A stretch of DNA of 64,000 nucleotides from Gigaspora margarita (lineage: Eukaryota; Glomeromycota; Glomeromycetes; Diversisporales; Gigasporaceae): positions 153,019 through 217,018 of the forward strand of contig WTPW01000583.1 in assembly GCA_009809945.1 (NCBI GenBank), in the 5' to 3' direction. A model generated the notes under the pieces. It was not told the origin of the DNA. It was given only the letters and a program-made list of their open reading frames with translations, and searched no databases. A program made the position numbers and the translations under genes. Below are positions 33,436-44,800 of the stretch, piece after piece (positions within the stretch are counted from its first letter, which is position 1; each line of letters opens with the position of its first letter).

Positions 33436-34391
33436 TGGTGCATGTAGCCTAGAACCAGAGTCATATGATCTAAATCTATATATAATTTAAAATTGGTTAT
33501 AATTAATGAATATATGTAAAAAAATCTTTTTGTAAATTAATACTATAGAACCAGTACTATAATATTATAGAAAGATTTTTAACTTAAACATATTAGTTTC
33601 AATTTTATTTACTTTTAAATATAAAGCAATTTGATATCTGTACCAAATTTTGGCCACTATATTTAATATAATAATTTGTCAAATTTGGCCACTATATTTA
33701 ATAGTAACTTGTCAAACATGTATGTACATTACAATGATTTACCCTTCTAGTCCTCTAGTTTCTAGTTACCCACACATAATCATTTGGATTAAAGCTGATA
33801 TTTTGTATTAATTGATAGTTCTGATAAATTGATTTTAGAAATTTTAGAAAAACCATGTTTGTCTTTTGTGTTCAATGACTTTCTGCTTAGAAATATTCAG
33901 GTACTATATGTGTTCGTCTTTGACCCAGAAATAAGCTATCCCACGATTGACAATAGTTGCTACATAGTAAAGTATAAATCCTACTATGTTAAATAAATAA
34001 TTATAATCCTTAAGTAAACTTATTTGGAAGATCAAAATATGCTTATCCTGAAAATTTAATAGAAATCGGAGAAGTTTTTATTATTTGACTTTTAATTTAA
34101 AAAATATATTCAACGAACGTAAAAATTTCTCCAATTTTATGAAAATTTCAGAGAATATGTATTTTTATCTTCTGAACATATTTCTTAAGTGCTTATGATC
34201 AATTTACATAGTAAAATTTAGATATTACTATGTAGCAACTACTTACGAATTTTTCTATAGTTTGGATATTAGTTATTTTCAGAAATGCATGCTTGTATTT
34301 TATGTTTAACGAAGTTCTATTTAGAAATATTTGGACTCTCCAAAATTGGCCACTTTAGTCATGTGATGCTAATTCTAGAGTACATGCACCA
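33436..34391. mobile_element. TA-flanked palindromic TIR element, 956 bp
   Basis: Ends TGGTGCATGTA and TACATGCACCA, with further inverted similarity (CTAGAA, TCATATGA/TCACATGA), flanked by TA. The centre is a long imperfect palindrome: TACATAGTA, CCTTAAGTAAACTTATTTGG, AATCGGAGAAG, returning as CTCCAATTTTATG, TTTCTTAAGTGC and TACTATGTAGC. It is inserted into a unit of tandem array E. No transposase. Confidence 0.7.
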
Positions 34392-34399
34392 TATATGAA

Positions 34400-35544
34400 T
34401 TTAAATTTGCTTATTTATTATATTTTTCTTTGTTAGTAGACCTTTTATTAGATCTATATTTATTAACTTTAACCAGAAAAAATAAAGAATTAATAATAAT
34501 TTTTTTTTATTGGCTTAAATTTACTTATTTATTATATTTAATTCTGTCAATAGGATTTTTTTTGACATATTCTACCAGTTGGATGCTTTGGATTTTTGAA
34601 GTCTGCTATGACATATACTATTTTACCAACTATAACTCCTATATATGCATAACCTGTATACTATCTAGCCCAGAAATGCCCAGAGGTGCAGGCCCCATGT
34701 TTTCATTTTAATACCTCTATTTTTGGGTAACTTATACTACAGCTTTATTTGTATACTCACAGTTAGAGTTAGCCATTAAACTGCTACTATTACTCTGCTT
34801 TTATAGAGTTCACTTAGACCTGGCACCTTACCTCTTTATTTTCATGAGCTTTACCCAGTAGTTTCAAGACTCCCAATTTAGTTGTCCAGAAAGATTGGTT
34901 AGCCATGCTTTATTTGCTTTATGAATTCCCTTTTCTTGGTCCATGCTTTTATAACACAAGTCCTTTTCTCTAGTATGACTCTGGCAGTCTGGTTGGTAAG
35001 GGCCTATACTCTAAGCCCTATCATTTCAGTTTTCTAGTTCTGGTACTCAATCTGATTACATTCTGTAGTACTATAGTCAAAACTCTATAAATGCAATGTG
35101 TACAGAGAAGCTTACAATATGCATTTAGAGAAGTATTGCATTTTAAGAGAGCTAATTAAATTGCAGTTTTAAAGATTAGATTATTAAGTTGTATAACTTC
35201 TACTAAAACTTATAATCTATTATAAATATGAAAATTTGATTGTCTATATGCATTTAGGGAGGTAGCATAATATAGAAAATTATTTGGAAGAACATGCATT
35301 ACAGAATATAGAATGTGTATTTAGAGCCAATAATTTCTTATAGACAAGACAAACATGCATTTAGAGAGGTATTACATTCATGGAGGTTGCATTTATAGAG
35401 GTCTGACTGTATCAAAAGTCTGGTTACCTCTTTGCTTGGAACTTGCCAAATGAGTTCTAATTTTTAGATTCCTAGGCATTATACAATTCAATATATTTCT
35501 AAAATCTTCTATTTTAATAGTGTGACCAAGTTAAGATCTTTGCA
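34400..35544. repeat. Remnants of array E and non-coding DNA
   Basis: The first about 200 bp continue array E (TTATATTTTTCTTTGTTAG). The segment 35090-35400 has loosely repeated ATGCATTTAGAGA motifs. The frame at 34430-34711 crosses repeats and is not supported as a gene. Confidence 0.45.
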
Positions 35545-35675
35545 TGACCCAACCTATTAACAAAGATCAGTTATAGTAATACAGGTATAATTTTAAGCTT
35601 TGAACTAGCACCAAGTAGAATTAGAATTCACAATCTGTTACTTGGGGTGACAACTTGACTACTATTTTTAAATAG
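35545..35675 (-). repeat. Possible tRNA-derived SINE, copy 2
   Basis: The reverse complement reads AGTTGTCACCCCAAGTAAC, AGATTGTGAATTCTAATTCT and CCTGTATTACTATAACTG, paralleling 21715-21840 block by block. Decayed relative to copy 1. Confidence 0.4.
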
Positions 35676-36454
35676 GTTTATTAAATCTATACTCAGTACC
35701 TATAGTTTGATTTTGGCTAATTTTGAATAAAAAAAGCTACCAACTTTAGAAATTTTTAATCAGAAGAAATAAACAATATTAATTTTTTTGTATATAGATT
35801 TAATTTGCTTACTTTTCTCTATTAATAAATTATTTTAGATCTATATTTAGTATTTGTAAACTAGTTTTGACTAATTATATCTAATGGGTTTCTAACTTTA
35901 AATTTATTTTGACTAGAATTTAAATTATTTTTTATAGGTTTAAAATTACTTATTTAAGAGTAGAGCTTATGTAAATTATTTTTTATATAATCTATATAGT
36001 ATATTAAATTTTTGTATAGTAAATAAAAAATGCTTCTAATAAAACTTTTTAACATTTTGACCAATTTGTATCAATTTTATATAATATATAGTTTAAAACA
36101 GTATGTTTATAATAATAAAGTTGTACAGTATAGATTCCTTTAATAAAGTTGACTTTACATATAAATAAAATTTCTCTATATGCTATATGTTTTCTCTAGT
36201 AGTACAAAGAATTATTAATTCTATGATGTTTATATATAAATTATCTGATATTATATGATATTGGTTATACAAAATTGATTTACAATCAATTTTATATATG
36301 AGATCATATTTCAAAAATTGCTAATATAGGCCATTTTTTAAAAAAAATTATATTTGAAAAGTAGGTATTGAATAAAAAAGTTATATTTGAAAATAGCTAA
36401 TGGCTAAATAGATTATAATTAAAATTATACTAATAGGATAAGTTTTATAAATCT
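35676..36454. other. Array E remnants and non-coding AT-rich DNA
   Basis: Array E-like units occupy roughly 35650-35960 (TTAAATCTATACTCAGTACC; GATCTATATTTAGTATTTGT). The rest shows no gene or element ends. Confidence 0.45.
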
Positions 36455-36695
36455 TATACATCAATAAAAAAGTGACCAATCATTTTTAATAACTTTTTTT
36501 TAAAATTTTAAATTACAATATTTAGACAACTACCAAATCAAATTTAATAAATTTTTTTAATTCTATAATTAAAAAAAATTAAAATAAAAAAATTTTGATA
36601 AAATTTGGTTGAGTAGTTGTTAAGTTGTTTTTAAGTTAAAGTTGAAAAAACTTTTACTTAGAAAAGATTTGCCCCTTTTCTATTGATATCCCCCA
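36455..36695. mobile_element. Mariner-like TIR element, diverged copy 2
   Basis: TCAATAAAAAAGTGACCAAT at the left and CCCCTTTTCTATTGATATCC then CCATAT at the right correspond to the 16674-16922 element, including its inner palindrome (ACAACTACCAAATCAAATTT). The left GGGGG has been lost. Confidence 0.65.
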
Positions 36696-37559
36696 TATGC
36701 TAAGGGCTGTAACAGATATTTCATAATATTGTAGGGGGTAGGGTAAACCAAAGTTTTATGTTGCACATATAATATATATAATTATATATATTGTTATCCT
36801 ATATCTACTTTTTTAAAAATAATAGGTAACTAGAGCAACCTTAGACAGTTATCACTTTGTGTAACCTTACTTGTTACTGTGCTTTATTAAAGTTATAAGG
36901 CATTTTTAACAAAACTTAACAAAGAAAATTTAAGACAATTTGCAATTATAAAAGAGGCAACAATTAAAAGTATATAAGAATATAATAACTGTTTAATTTA
37001 GGTAGTAAATAATTGTAGTTTGTTATTAAAAGAGTATGAAGACTCAATATTGAACTTGGTAATCACATCTGCGCTTTTATACTTTTTGAAATTACACAAG
37101 TTTAGAGGACTATATCTATTACATATGCAATATATACTATATTTACTACTAATAAAATATTGTATAACCAAAATAAATATAATATATGTAATAAATAATA
37201 TATATCAAATAAATAAAATATATGGAATATATGCTTTAAAAATGATAGATGCTATATATGCTATATATAACATTTTTGCCTGCAGCAATTGCTTAGCTAA
37301 TCAGATTGTAGTTCCTATGTTTGATTGCTAATTGGGTCCAATCTCAGCACCCAGTAATCATACAGAGACGAATTATAGCTTATTAGAACTGCTCAGTGAG
37401 CTGAATCAAATAGTAGTTGTTTCATCAAATTCAGATTACTAGATCAAAAGTTTTGGCCATTTTTGTATTTTTACAGATCAACAATAAAATATAATATATC
37501 GCTAATAGATTAAAACTTTGAGTATTAATTAAACTTGTATAAAATACAAATATATACTA
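36696..37559. other. No gene; contains one conserved dispersed block
   Basis: The open frame at 37020-37331 is Ile/Tyr/Asn-rich and runs through TATATAAT low complexity, so I do not call it. The block 37325-37405 (minus strand, TTGATTCAGCTCACTGAG then AAGCTATAATTCGTCTCTGT) matches the segment at 49208-49285. Confidence 0.5.
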
Positions 37560-38720
37560 CAATAACATATTTTTGAGTACTAAACAAGTTTACTTAGGGA
37601 TCAAAGTTATAATTCATTAGTAAACTTTTGCATAATGCTAAATTTTCTATATTTTTATTAATAAAGATAGAAAATTCTGTATCATGCAAAATTTAACTAA
37701 TGAATTATAACTTCAAGCCCTAAGTAAATTTGTTCAGCACTAATATCTATATTATTCTGGTTTATAACATTAATTTTTGTTAATTTTTGAAATAAAGATG
37801 AGTAAAATTTGTAAATTTTTATCAAAATGTAATATTATTCATCTTTATTTAAAATATAAAATATCAAAAGAATATATATTGATATAGTATATAGATTGGT
37901 GCTAAACAAGTTTACTTAGTGTTCAAAGTTATAACTCATTAGTACAATTTTGCATTATGTACTTTGAACTTTAAGTAAACTTATTCAGCACTATAAAATA
38001 TACTATATTGGTATATATTCTTTTGATTTTTTTTAGATTTTCAAATAAAGATAAGCAATATTACATTTAGATAAAAATTTACAATTTATTCATCTTTATT
38101 TCAAAAATTAAAAAATTAATTATATGCTAAAATATATAGTTTTTAGTGCTTCTTAGAGCTCAAAGTTATAATATATTAGTTAAATTTTGTATAAAACAGA
38201 ATTTTTTATCTTTTCATTAATAAAAATATAGAAAATTCAGCAGCATGCAAAATTTTACTAATGAATTATAATTTTAGCTCTAAGTAAACTTGTTTAGCAC
38301 TAAAAACTATATTATTCCAGCATATAAAGTTTTTTAATTTTTGAAATAAAGATGAGTAAAATTAGTAAATTATTATCAAAAATGCATTTTTGTTCATCTT
38401 TATTTGAAAAATTAAGAAAATTAAAGAAATATATAACAAAATAATATATTTTTGGTGCTAAACAAAGTTTGCTTAAAGCCAAAATGTATAGTTCATTAGT
38501 AAAATTTTGTATAATGCAAAATTTTCTATATTTTTATTAATACAAATATAAATAATTTGCATTATGCACAAATTTTACTAATAAAATCTAACTTTAGAAC
38601 TAAATAAACTTTCTTAGCATACAAAAATACATTATTTGATATATAATTATATTTTAAATAAGTTGGTTTAAAGCCCAAAATTATAATTTATTAGTAAACC
38701 TTTGATAATTAAATATTTTT
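37560..38720. repeat. Palindrome array C
   Basis: Alternating palindromes of the same type as 27840-29140 and 46960-48800: GTACTAAACAAGTTTACTTA and returning AAGTAAATTTGTTCAGCAC, spaced by AAATAAAGATGAGTAAAAT and its inverse. No terminal TTCAGG arrays or TIRs were identified, so this copy may have lost its ends. Confidence 0.75.
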
Positions 38721-40171
38721 TAAATTGACCAATCAGAATCATCTTATGTGAAGATAGGGATGGTACTAATGATGCAGACATTTCTCAGAGTAGTAACTAC
38801 ATATGGATTTATAGCTATGACATAATAGTAGTACTACCTTTGGGTCATATTGCCGTTATGCCGTATGTAGTAATAAGGTAGTATGCCTTTAGTGCTGTGA
38901 GTGCCATGAGTGCCATGTTGTCATGTGGATGCAGACACGAACATGTGTTTGGCAATACATATTCAGATAGACATATCTGATATGCTAAATTTTGATTGTA
39001 TATACATAAAGTACGTACATATATAGGGTTAGGATTCTTTTTTCGAGTTGTAGTTAGTAGGTTAAGTAACTTGTCTAAGAATTTTTTTCTTTTATGAACT
39101 GTATGTACTATATGCGCCCATCCTAAATTGTGTTTCTGTACTGTATGTACATACTACTTTACTCACTGAGAACTTACCAGATATTATAAATAGTAAGTGC
39201 ATACAGGCCCAAAAGTAGCTTTTTATTTTGATACAGTCTGTTTTTTTTTATTTTTTATTTTATTTTTTTTTTTAGTTTTTTATTTTTTTATATTTTATTT
39301 TACATTTTATATTTTAATTTTTTTTCATTTTTTATTTTATTTTTATATTTTATTTTAATTTGTTTTTTTTATTTTTTTGTACTAATTTCTTTTCTTCTGG
39401 CTTTGTTAATTCATTTGACTAGTCAGGTTTGTACCCTTTTTCTTTGATATATTTAATCTAGTTATAACTTTTTTCATCTAGCTTAAGGGTAGAAGATACA
39501 TAGATCAATTTTCATATAATCTTGATGGCAAATTTTTTTTCATTTTAAAATTAAAAAAAAATTTTATTAAGTAACTTATTTTAAAATTTATTTTAGAAGT
39601 TGTAGAATAGGTATTTGTGATTCTAATAGTAGTAAAATCATTAATATTGGTTAGATATTCGCTTAGAAAATGTAGTTAGAAATTGGGTATTGATTTTTTG
39701 TTTACAAAAATCATATGATGATCATATGATCTAGCCAATCAAAATTAACGATTTTGTGTAACCCTAGCAAATTTAAGGCTACCACAGCAAACTTTATGAT
39801 ATATACAAGTATACTTTTTTAAAATAATTTGTTTATTAAAATTTATATCTTTAGAAAAAGCATATTTTAATCTATAAAAATATAAAATTCTGAAAAAAAT
39901 TAATTGTATTTTCGAAAATTTTTATCAGTGGCATATTTTTATTTTCTATATAATTTCCTGATTTGCCATATATATTATATAATAATTGATCTACATATCC
40001 TCTACCCTTAACTTATTCAAGTTTTTTTCAGCACATGCTTGAAATTAGACATAAGTAGAGACTGGAACTTGAATAAGTATCAGTCTCTTTTTCAATATTA
40101 TATTTGCTTTTTTTTTTTTTGGTTTGAACTAACTCTTCTTTCTTGTAGATTTGAGCAGAATTATTAAAGTT
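38721..40171. other. Non-coding; T-rich tract
   Basis: The segment 39238-39375 is a T-rich tract (TTTTATTTTATTTTT). The segment 38780-38990 is less AT-rich with no recognized motif. The palindrome ATCATATGATGATCATATGA lies near 39709. Confidence 0.5.
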
Positions 40172-40262
40172 CACTTAGCTAACATTATATAGAGTTAGGA
40201 TTGGTATTTTATTAGATACAGGTAATTAAGTAATTGCCACTTGATGTGATGTTGGCTAAGTG
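40172..40262. mobile_element. Short TIR element (91 bp), copy 2
   Basis: Ends CACTTAGCTAACATTATATA and, inverted, CACTTAGCCAACATCACATC; same family as 10477-10573, including an internal AGAGTTA. Confidence 0.6.
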
Positions 40263-40787
40263 CTCTGTCAGTGAAGATGAATTATATAATTCTATAGGTC
40301 CTTTTTTTTCTTGAAATACATGAATAATGATTAACCAACAGAGGTCTTCTACTTGAAATTTCCTAACGGATTTGTCCAAAGATATAAATGTTGGATCTCT
40401 TATTACGTTTATATCTACGTTTAATAAGACATTGCTATTTGATATATGCTGGCATTCCGTGAATGATTGAGTTTAGACATGTTGTAAAACTAGCGAAATA
40501 TGGCGAAACTGGCAAAACATGAAAACATGGTGAAGCTAGTGAAATGTGGCAAAAAAAAATTTGTTAGTAACTGGTTTAATATTAAAATTCAGAAGCTTTT
40601 CTTACTATTACTTAAAGCTTCATTTGTGAAGAGTCTTCTGTAGTATTATAAATGACCAACAGTTATATTTTTTTAAAAACAAATTTACTACTATGTGTTA
40701 GTAGTATAAGTACTCTAAAACTGTATAAATTCAATTATATAAATTGACCAATCACGAGAAAGTCCTTCTATATGATGTGATTATTTA
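40263..40787. other. No gene identified
   Basis: A minus-strand frame of about 70 codons crosses 40212-40440 without a start or splice partner and was not called. The segment 40485-40550 has short repeats of GAAACTGGC/GAAGCTAGTG. Confidence 0.4.
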
Positions 40788-40930
40788 TATGGCATATAGC
40801 ATTTATACAGCACACGGCATTTATACAGCACACGGCATTTATACAGTACACAGTATTTATATAGCACACAGTATTTATACGGCACATGGCATTTATATGG
40901 CATATGGCACTTCTACTTATATGGCAAATA
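40788..40930. repeat. Minisatellite, about 18-bp unit
   Basis: Roughly seven units of GCATTTATACAGCACACG with substitutions. Because 18 is a multiple of three, the plus strand stays open (40744-41001) and encodes a repeating Ile-Tyr-Thr-Ala-His-Gly hexapeptide. I regard the frame as a by-product unless transcripts exist. Confidence 0.75.
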
Positions 40931-41167
40931 TGTTGTATCACTATAATTTTTTTGCTGAGATAGTTACCCTCAAGATTTTAAATGTTTGTATCATTAGATA
41001 GTACCCTCATAGTAAATCAATATTACATAATATCTGTTATAGCCCTAAGAAAAAATGCTAAATAAGATTTTTTAGAGTTTTTGTTTATAGAGATTTTTGT
41101 TTTTTTAGAAAGCATGTAGTTTTGTTTTTTTTTAGAGAATGCAATGTTGTTTTTTTTTTTTAAAAAT

Positions 41168-41229
<62 letters not shown>

Positions 41230-41879
41230 GATATAGTTTTGTTATTTTTTTAGAGAATGTTGTAATTAAAAAAAGATGAAGAAACCTAAAATTCTTATCT
41301 AACATTTGAAATATGGCTTATATATACCAATATAAAAGTGCTAACAAAAAAATTACTATGATGCCCAAATATAAGCTTACATAGGGTCCTGTTATACCCT
41401 ACCCTTAATTATATCTTTTTTTGTTATTTATATATATATTTAATATCTATAAAATGGTTTTGACAAATTTTGAATAACTAATTGCTAACTTCAAAACTAG
41501 TTTGATCATAATGAATTGAAATAATGCAAATAGCTAGTCATAACTATATTTGATTTGTATTTGTCTTTTTTTTTTACTTATAAGTTATTTCAATCTAAAT
41601 TTTTTTTTTTTTTTATTTGTTAATGTCAAGTACAGGAATAGGATAGTAAGTTACAATTATATCAGGGTGATATATAAAGAAATACTATATTTAAAATTCC
41701 TAACTAATCATCTAATAATCTATGCAATAGGGCAAGCCTATCACTTGCAGTCAGGGCTAACCATTAAACTGCTTCAGAAAAAAGATGTAACATTTCACCT
41801 CATACTTTTCTATTTTAAACTAAAAGATTAAGTTTTTAGTTTAAGAAGGCTAGAGGAAACCAAAAATAGTAAAAAAATT
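40931..41879. other. Poly-T tract and non-coding DNA
   Basis: An uninterrupted run of about 56 T occupies 41171-41226, preceded by T-rich variants from 41090. The segment 41400-41560 is an isolated array E unit. GGTTAGCCCTGACTGC (inverted at about 41745-41765) recurs inverted near 34765. The frame at 41550-41831 is low complexity. Confidence 0.55.
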
Positions 41880-44800
41880 AGATATTAATGAAAAATAGAT
41901 AAGATATTGTAATTTTGTGAGTACTATTTAAGTATATATAGATTTATGTTATGGTTTGATTGAGATAATAGTTGGGTAGTATTAATAGAGACTGAAAAAT
42001 ATTTTGGGGTATTGAGCCAAGAATAAGTAGTAGAATGCAAAAGGAGAGTTGAAAAGGAGGTTTGATAAGATTTTTAATTAATATATTAACAGAAATGTTT
42101 TCAATTTGGAGTTCTTGTTTGGTTTGAGTAATTATTTTGCAAATAGAATTTATAAGTGGAGTTTTAACTAAAGGGCAGTTAAATAAATGTAATATGTCTT
42201 CTGTCTATTACAGCTTGCACAGTCTGTTGTAAGGTATAAGTAAGGATATCAAAGATTTAAATTTTGCATAGTTGGTAAATTGTTGAGCAGAATTTTAAGG
42301 TCGGTTGTATATAGATAAAAGTTATAGTTATAAGAGTTAATTATATCAAAAAATAACTAGATATTAAAAAGAGATAGATTTTGAATAGATTTAAGTTGAA
42401 TAAGGTTATTAATATTTTGGATAAGAAGAATATTTTTAATAAACTTGCAAAATTTGAATGTGATAGTAAATTCTTTCCAAGAAAAAAAAGATGGAAGAAG
42501 AAAGTAGTTGGAATTTATTTAATAAGCTTTTTATATATACCTCTTTTAGCGAGTTGGTTAGCATTTGTGTGTAGTGCATTATTTGAGTGGGCTTTAACTT
42601 TGTGTAAAGTTATTGAGATATTTCAATGATTAAGAAGATAATTTATATTGTGTATAATGTCCCAATTTGGAAATTTAATTAAAGTATTTTGAGAGTATAG
42701 TAGATTCTGTAGTATTTGTATTGTAGATGCATTATCTAAATGAAAATTGATTAGTGTATTGTTTGGTATTATAAGCAGAAGGTAGAAAATAGACTCAGTT
42801 TCTGCATGTATTGAATTTGGTGCATTTGGTATTGCTGCACAGAATTTGATTCTAATTTGGTTATCTAAGATCCAACTATACCAGTTTGGATGTTTGGTGT
42901 TTGGAAATGAACTATTGAAGCATCTGAATAGAAATGTAGATTATTTAAGGGTATTGTTTTGATGAGATTATAGAGATGAATTAATTCTTCTTGGTAAGAG
43001 GGAGTTAGAACTATATTTTTTAATTTGTTCAATATTTTGATCTAGAATATTAATTGAAAGATTTGTTGAAGTGAGGGTATATATAGTTGAGAGTGTATTT
43101 GGCACAGGGCTTGGATTTCTTGGTGGTTAATAGATAGTTTGAATGATATAGTTTGGTCTATTTTTTGTTTTTGTAATTTGCATATGAGATAAATTAAATT
43201 TTTTTGGGGGGTAGTATTTGTGTTTGTGATGATGGAATTAAGAGTGTAGTCCCAGGAGTATCAAAATTTAAAGAATAATTTCCAATTTTAAAAGAATTTT
43301 CTATAATAGAAATTATCTTTCCAAGGTTTGGTTGAGTTGAAGTAGAGTAGATAACCCAGCTATTCTTTTTTGATTTTGAAGTTGGAGGTAAGATAAAATC
43401 AATTGTGTTTAGAAAAGGGTTTATAGGATCTAATTTAATTTGTGGCCAAGTTTGTATTATAGATTTGTTATTAATTTTGTCTGAGAGTTGTTTGAACCAA
43501 AAAGGAGTACAACCACAAGTAGTTTTGCAAGTATGTAGATAGATATTATTCCATGGTAGTAGGTAGTTGTTGTCAGCAGTTGTTCTAAAAAGAGAATTTT
43601 GTTGTTTTGAAGGCTTTTAATTGTGGAAAAATTGCATTTGGAATTAAGAAAGTTGTAAATAGAGTTTAGGGTTTGATTTGGAAAGGAGTTTTGATTGATA
43701 TTTAAATTATTAATATTGATATTGTATTTTAGGAGTTGGAAGAGATAGAAGATGCAAGTAAAATTAGTAAAGCATTTGTATTTAGTTTGGTAGGAGAGAG
43801 TGTATTGCCATGTTTTAGAAAGCCATTCTTTAATTCTATATTCAAAGATTTGTTTTAAAAGAGGTGAAGAGTTTATAATTTTCTCAGTTATATTGCAACC
43901 TGTATAGATACAAAGTTTATAGAGTGTAGGAATATTGAGAAGCAAAGGGTTTGTTAGAATATCTTGCTTGTATTTAAAGATAGTTTAAGAGATCTTTTGA
44001 TTTGTTTAGTTAGGAAAGTTAAAAGTTTGCTGATTTGTTGATTTGTTAGAGATGTTGCTTAAAGAAGATATTCTATTGAGGGTGCAAGAATTGTGTTGAA
44101 AAGTCTTGAAATTTGAATTGGCAAAAGTTTTTTATATTGGATCAGTTTGATAAAGTTTTCAATTTTTTCTATAATTTTTTCTAGAGTTGGTTTAGTTGAA
44201 CCAGTGCCATTAAAGTAGATTCCTAGATATCTAATTGTATCGTGGTGTTTTCGAAGAGAGATAGTTTATTGTTAAATGTTATATAATGTGTAGATGAAGT
44301 ATTTTGGTATTTAGATTTAGGAGAAATAAGTATTAAATCTAATTTAGAAGGATTTACTTGTATATTGTTAAGTTTATATAGTTAAGAAACATTATTTAGT
44401 AAGTTTTGAAGTGAATTTGGATCTTCACAGTGCCATACTGTATCATCCATAAATGCTAATGGGAGTATAGTGAGAGTAGGTGGGTTTTTTTGAGTTAGTT
44501 GTTCTAGTGGTAATAAAGTATGAATTTTAAGGAGTTGTTTTTGGTATTTGGAGTTAATAAAACAAAGGATAAGATTATAGTATATTTTCCATAGAAGAGA
44601 AGAATAGGTTTCTCCTTGTTCTATATCAGAGCATAATGTTATGGGTTGTATTGTACCATATGCTGTAATAACTTTGGCTTGGTGGTTTGTATGAAGATTT
44701 GTAATGAAATCAATGCTATTTTGAGGCATGCCAATTCTCTTGCATGCTTCAGCTAGTCTTAAAATATTAATTTTATCAAATGCTTTTGACATATCCTGGA

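Noticed and set aside
37020-37331. 103-codon plus-strand frame
   Set aside because: Ile/Tyr/Asn-rich translation of TATATAAT sequence without splice sites or domains.
40212-40440. Minus-strand frame of about 70 codons
   Set aside because: No start, no domain, and it overlaps a TIR element.
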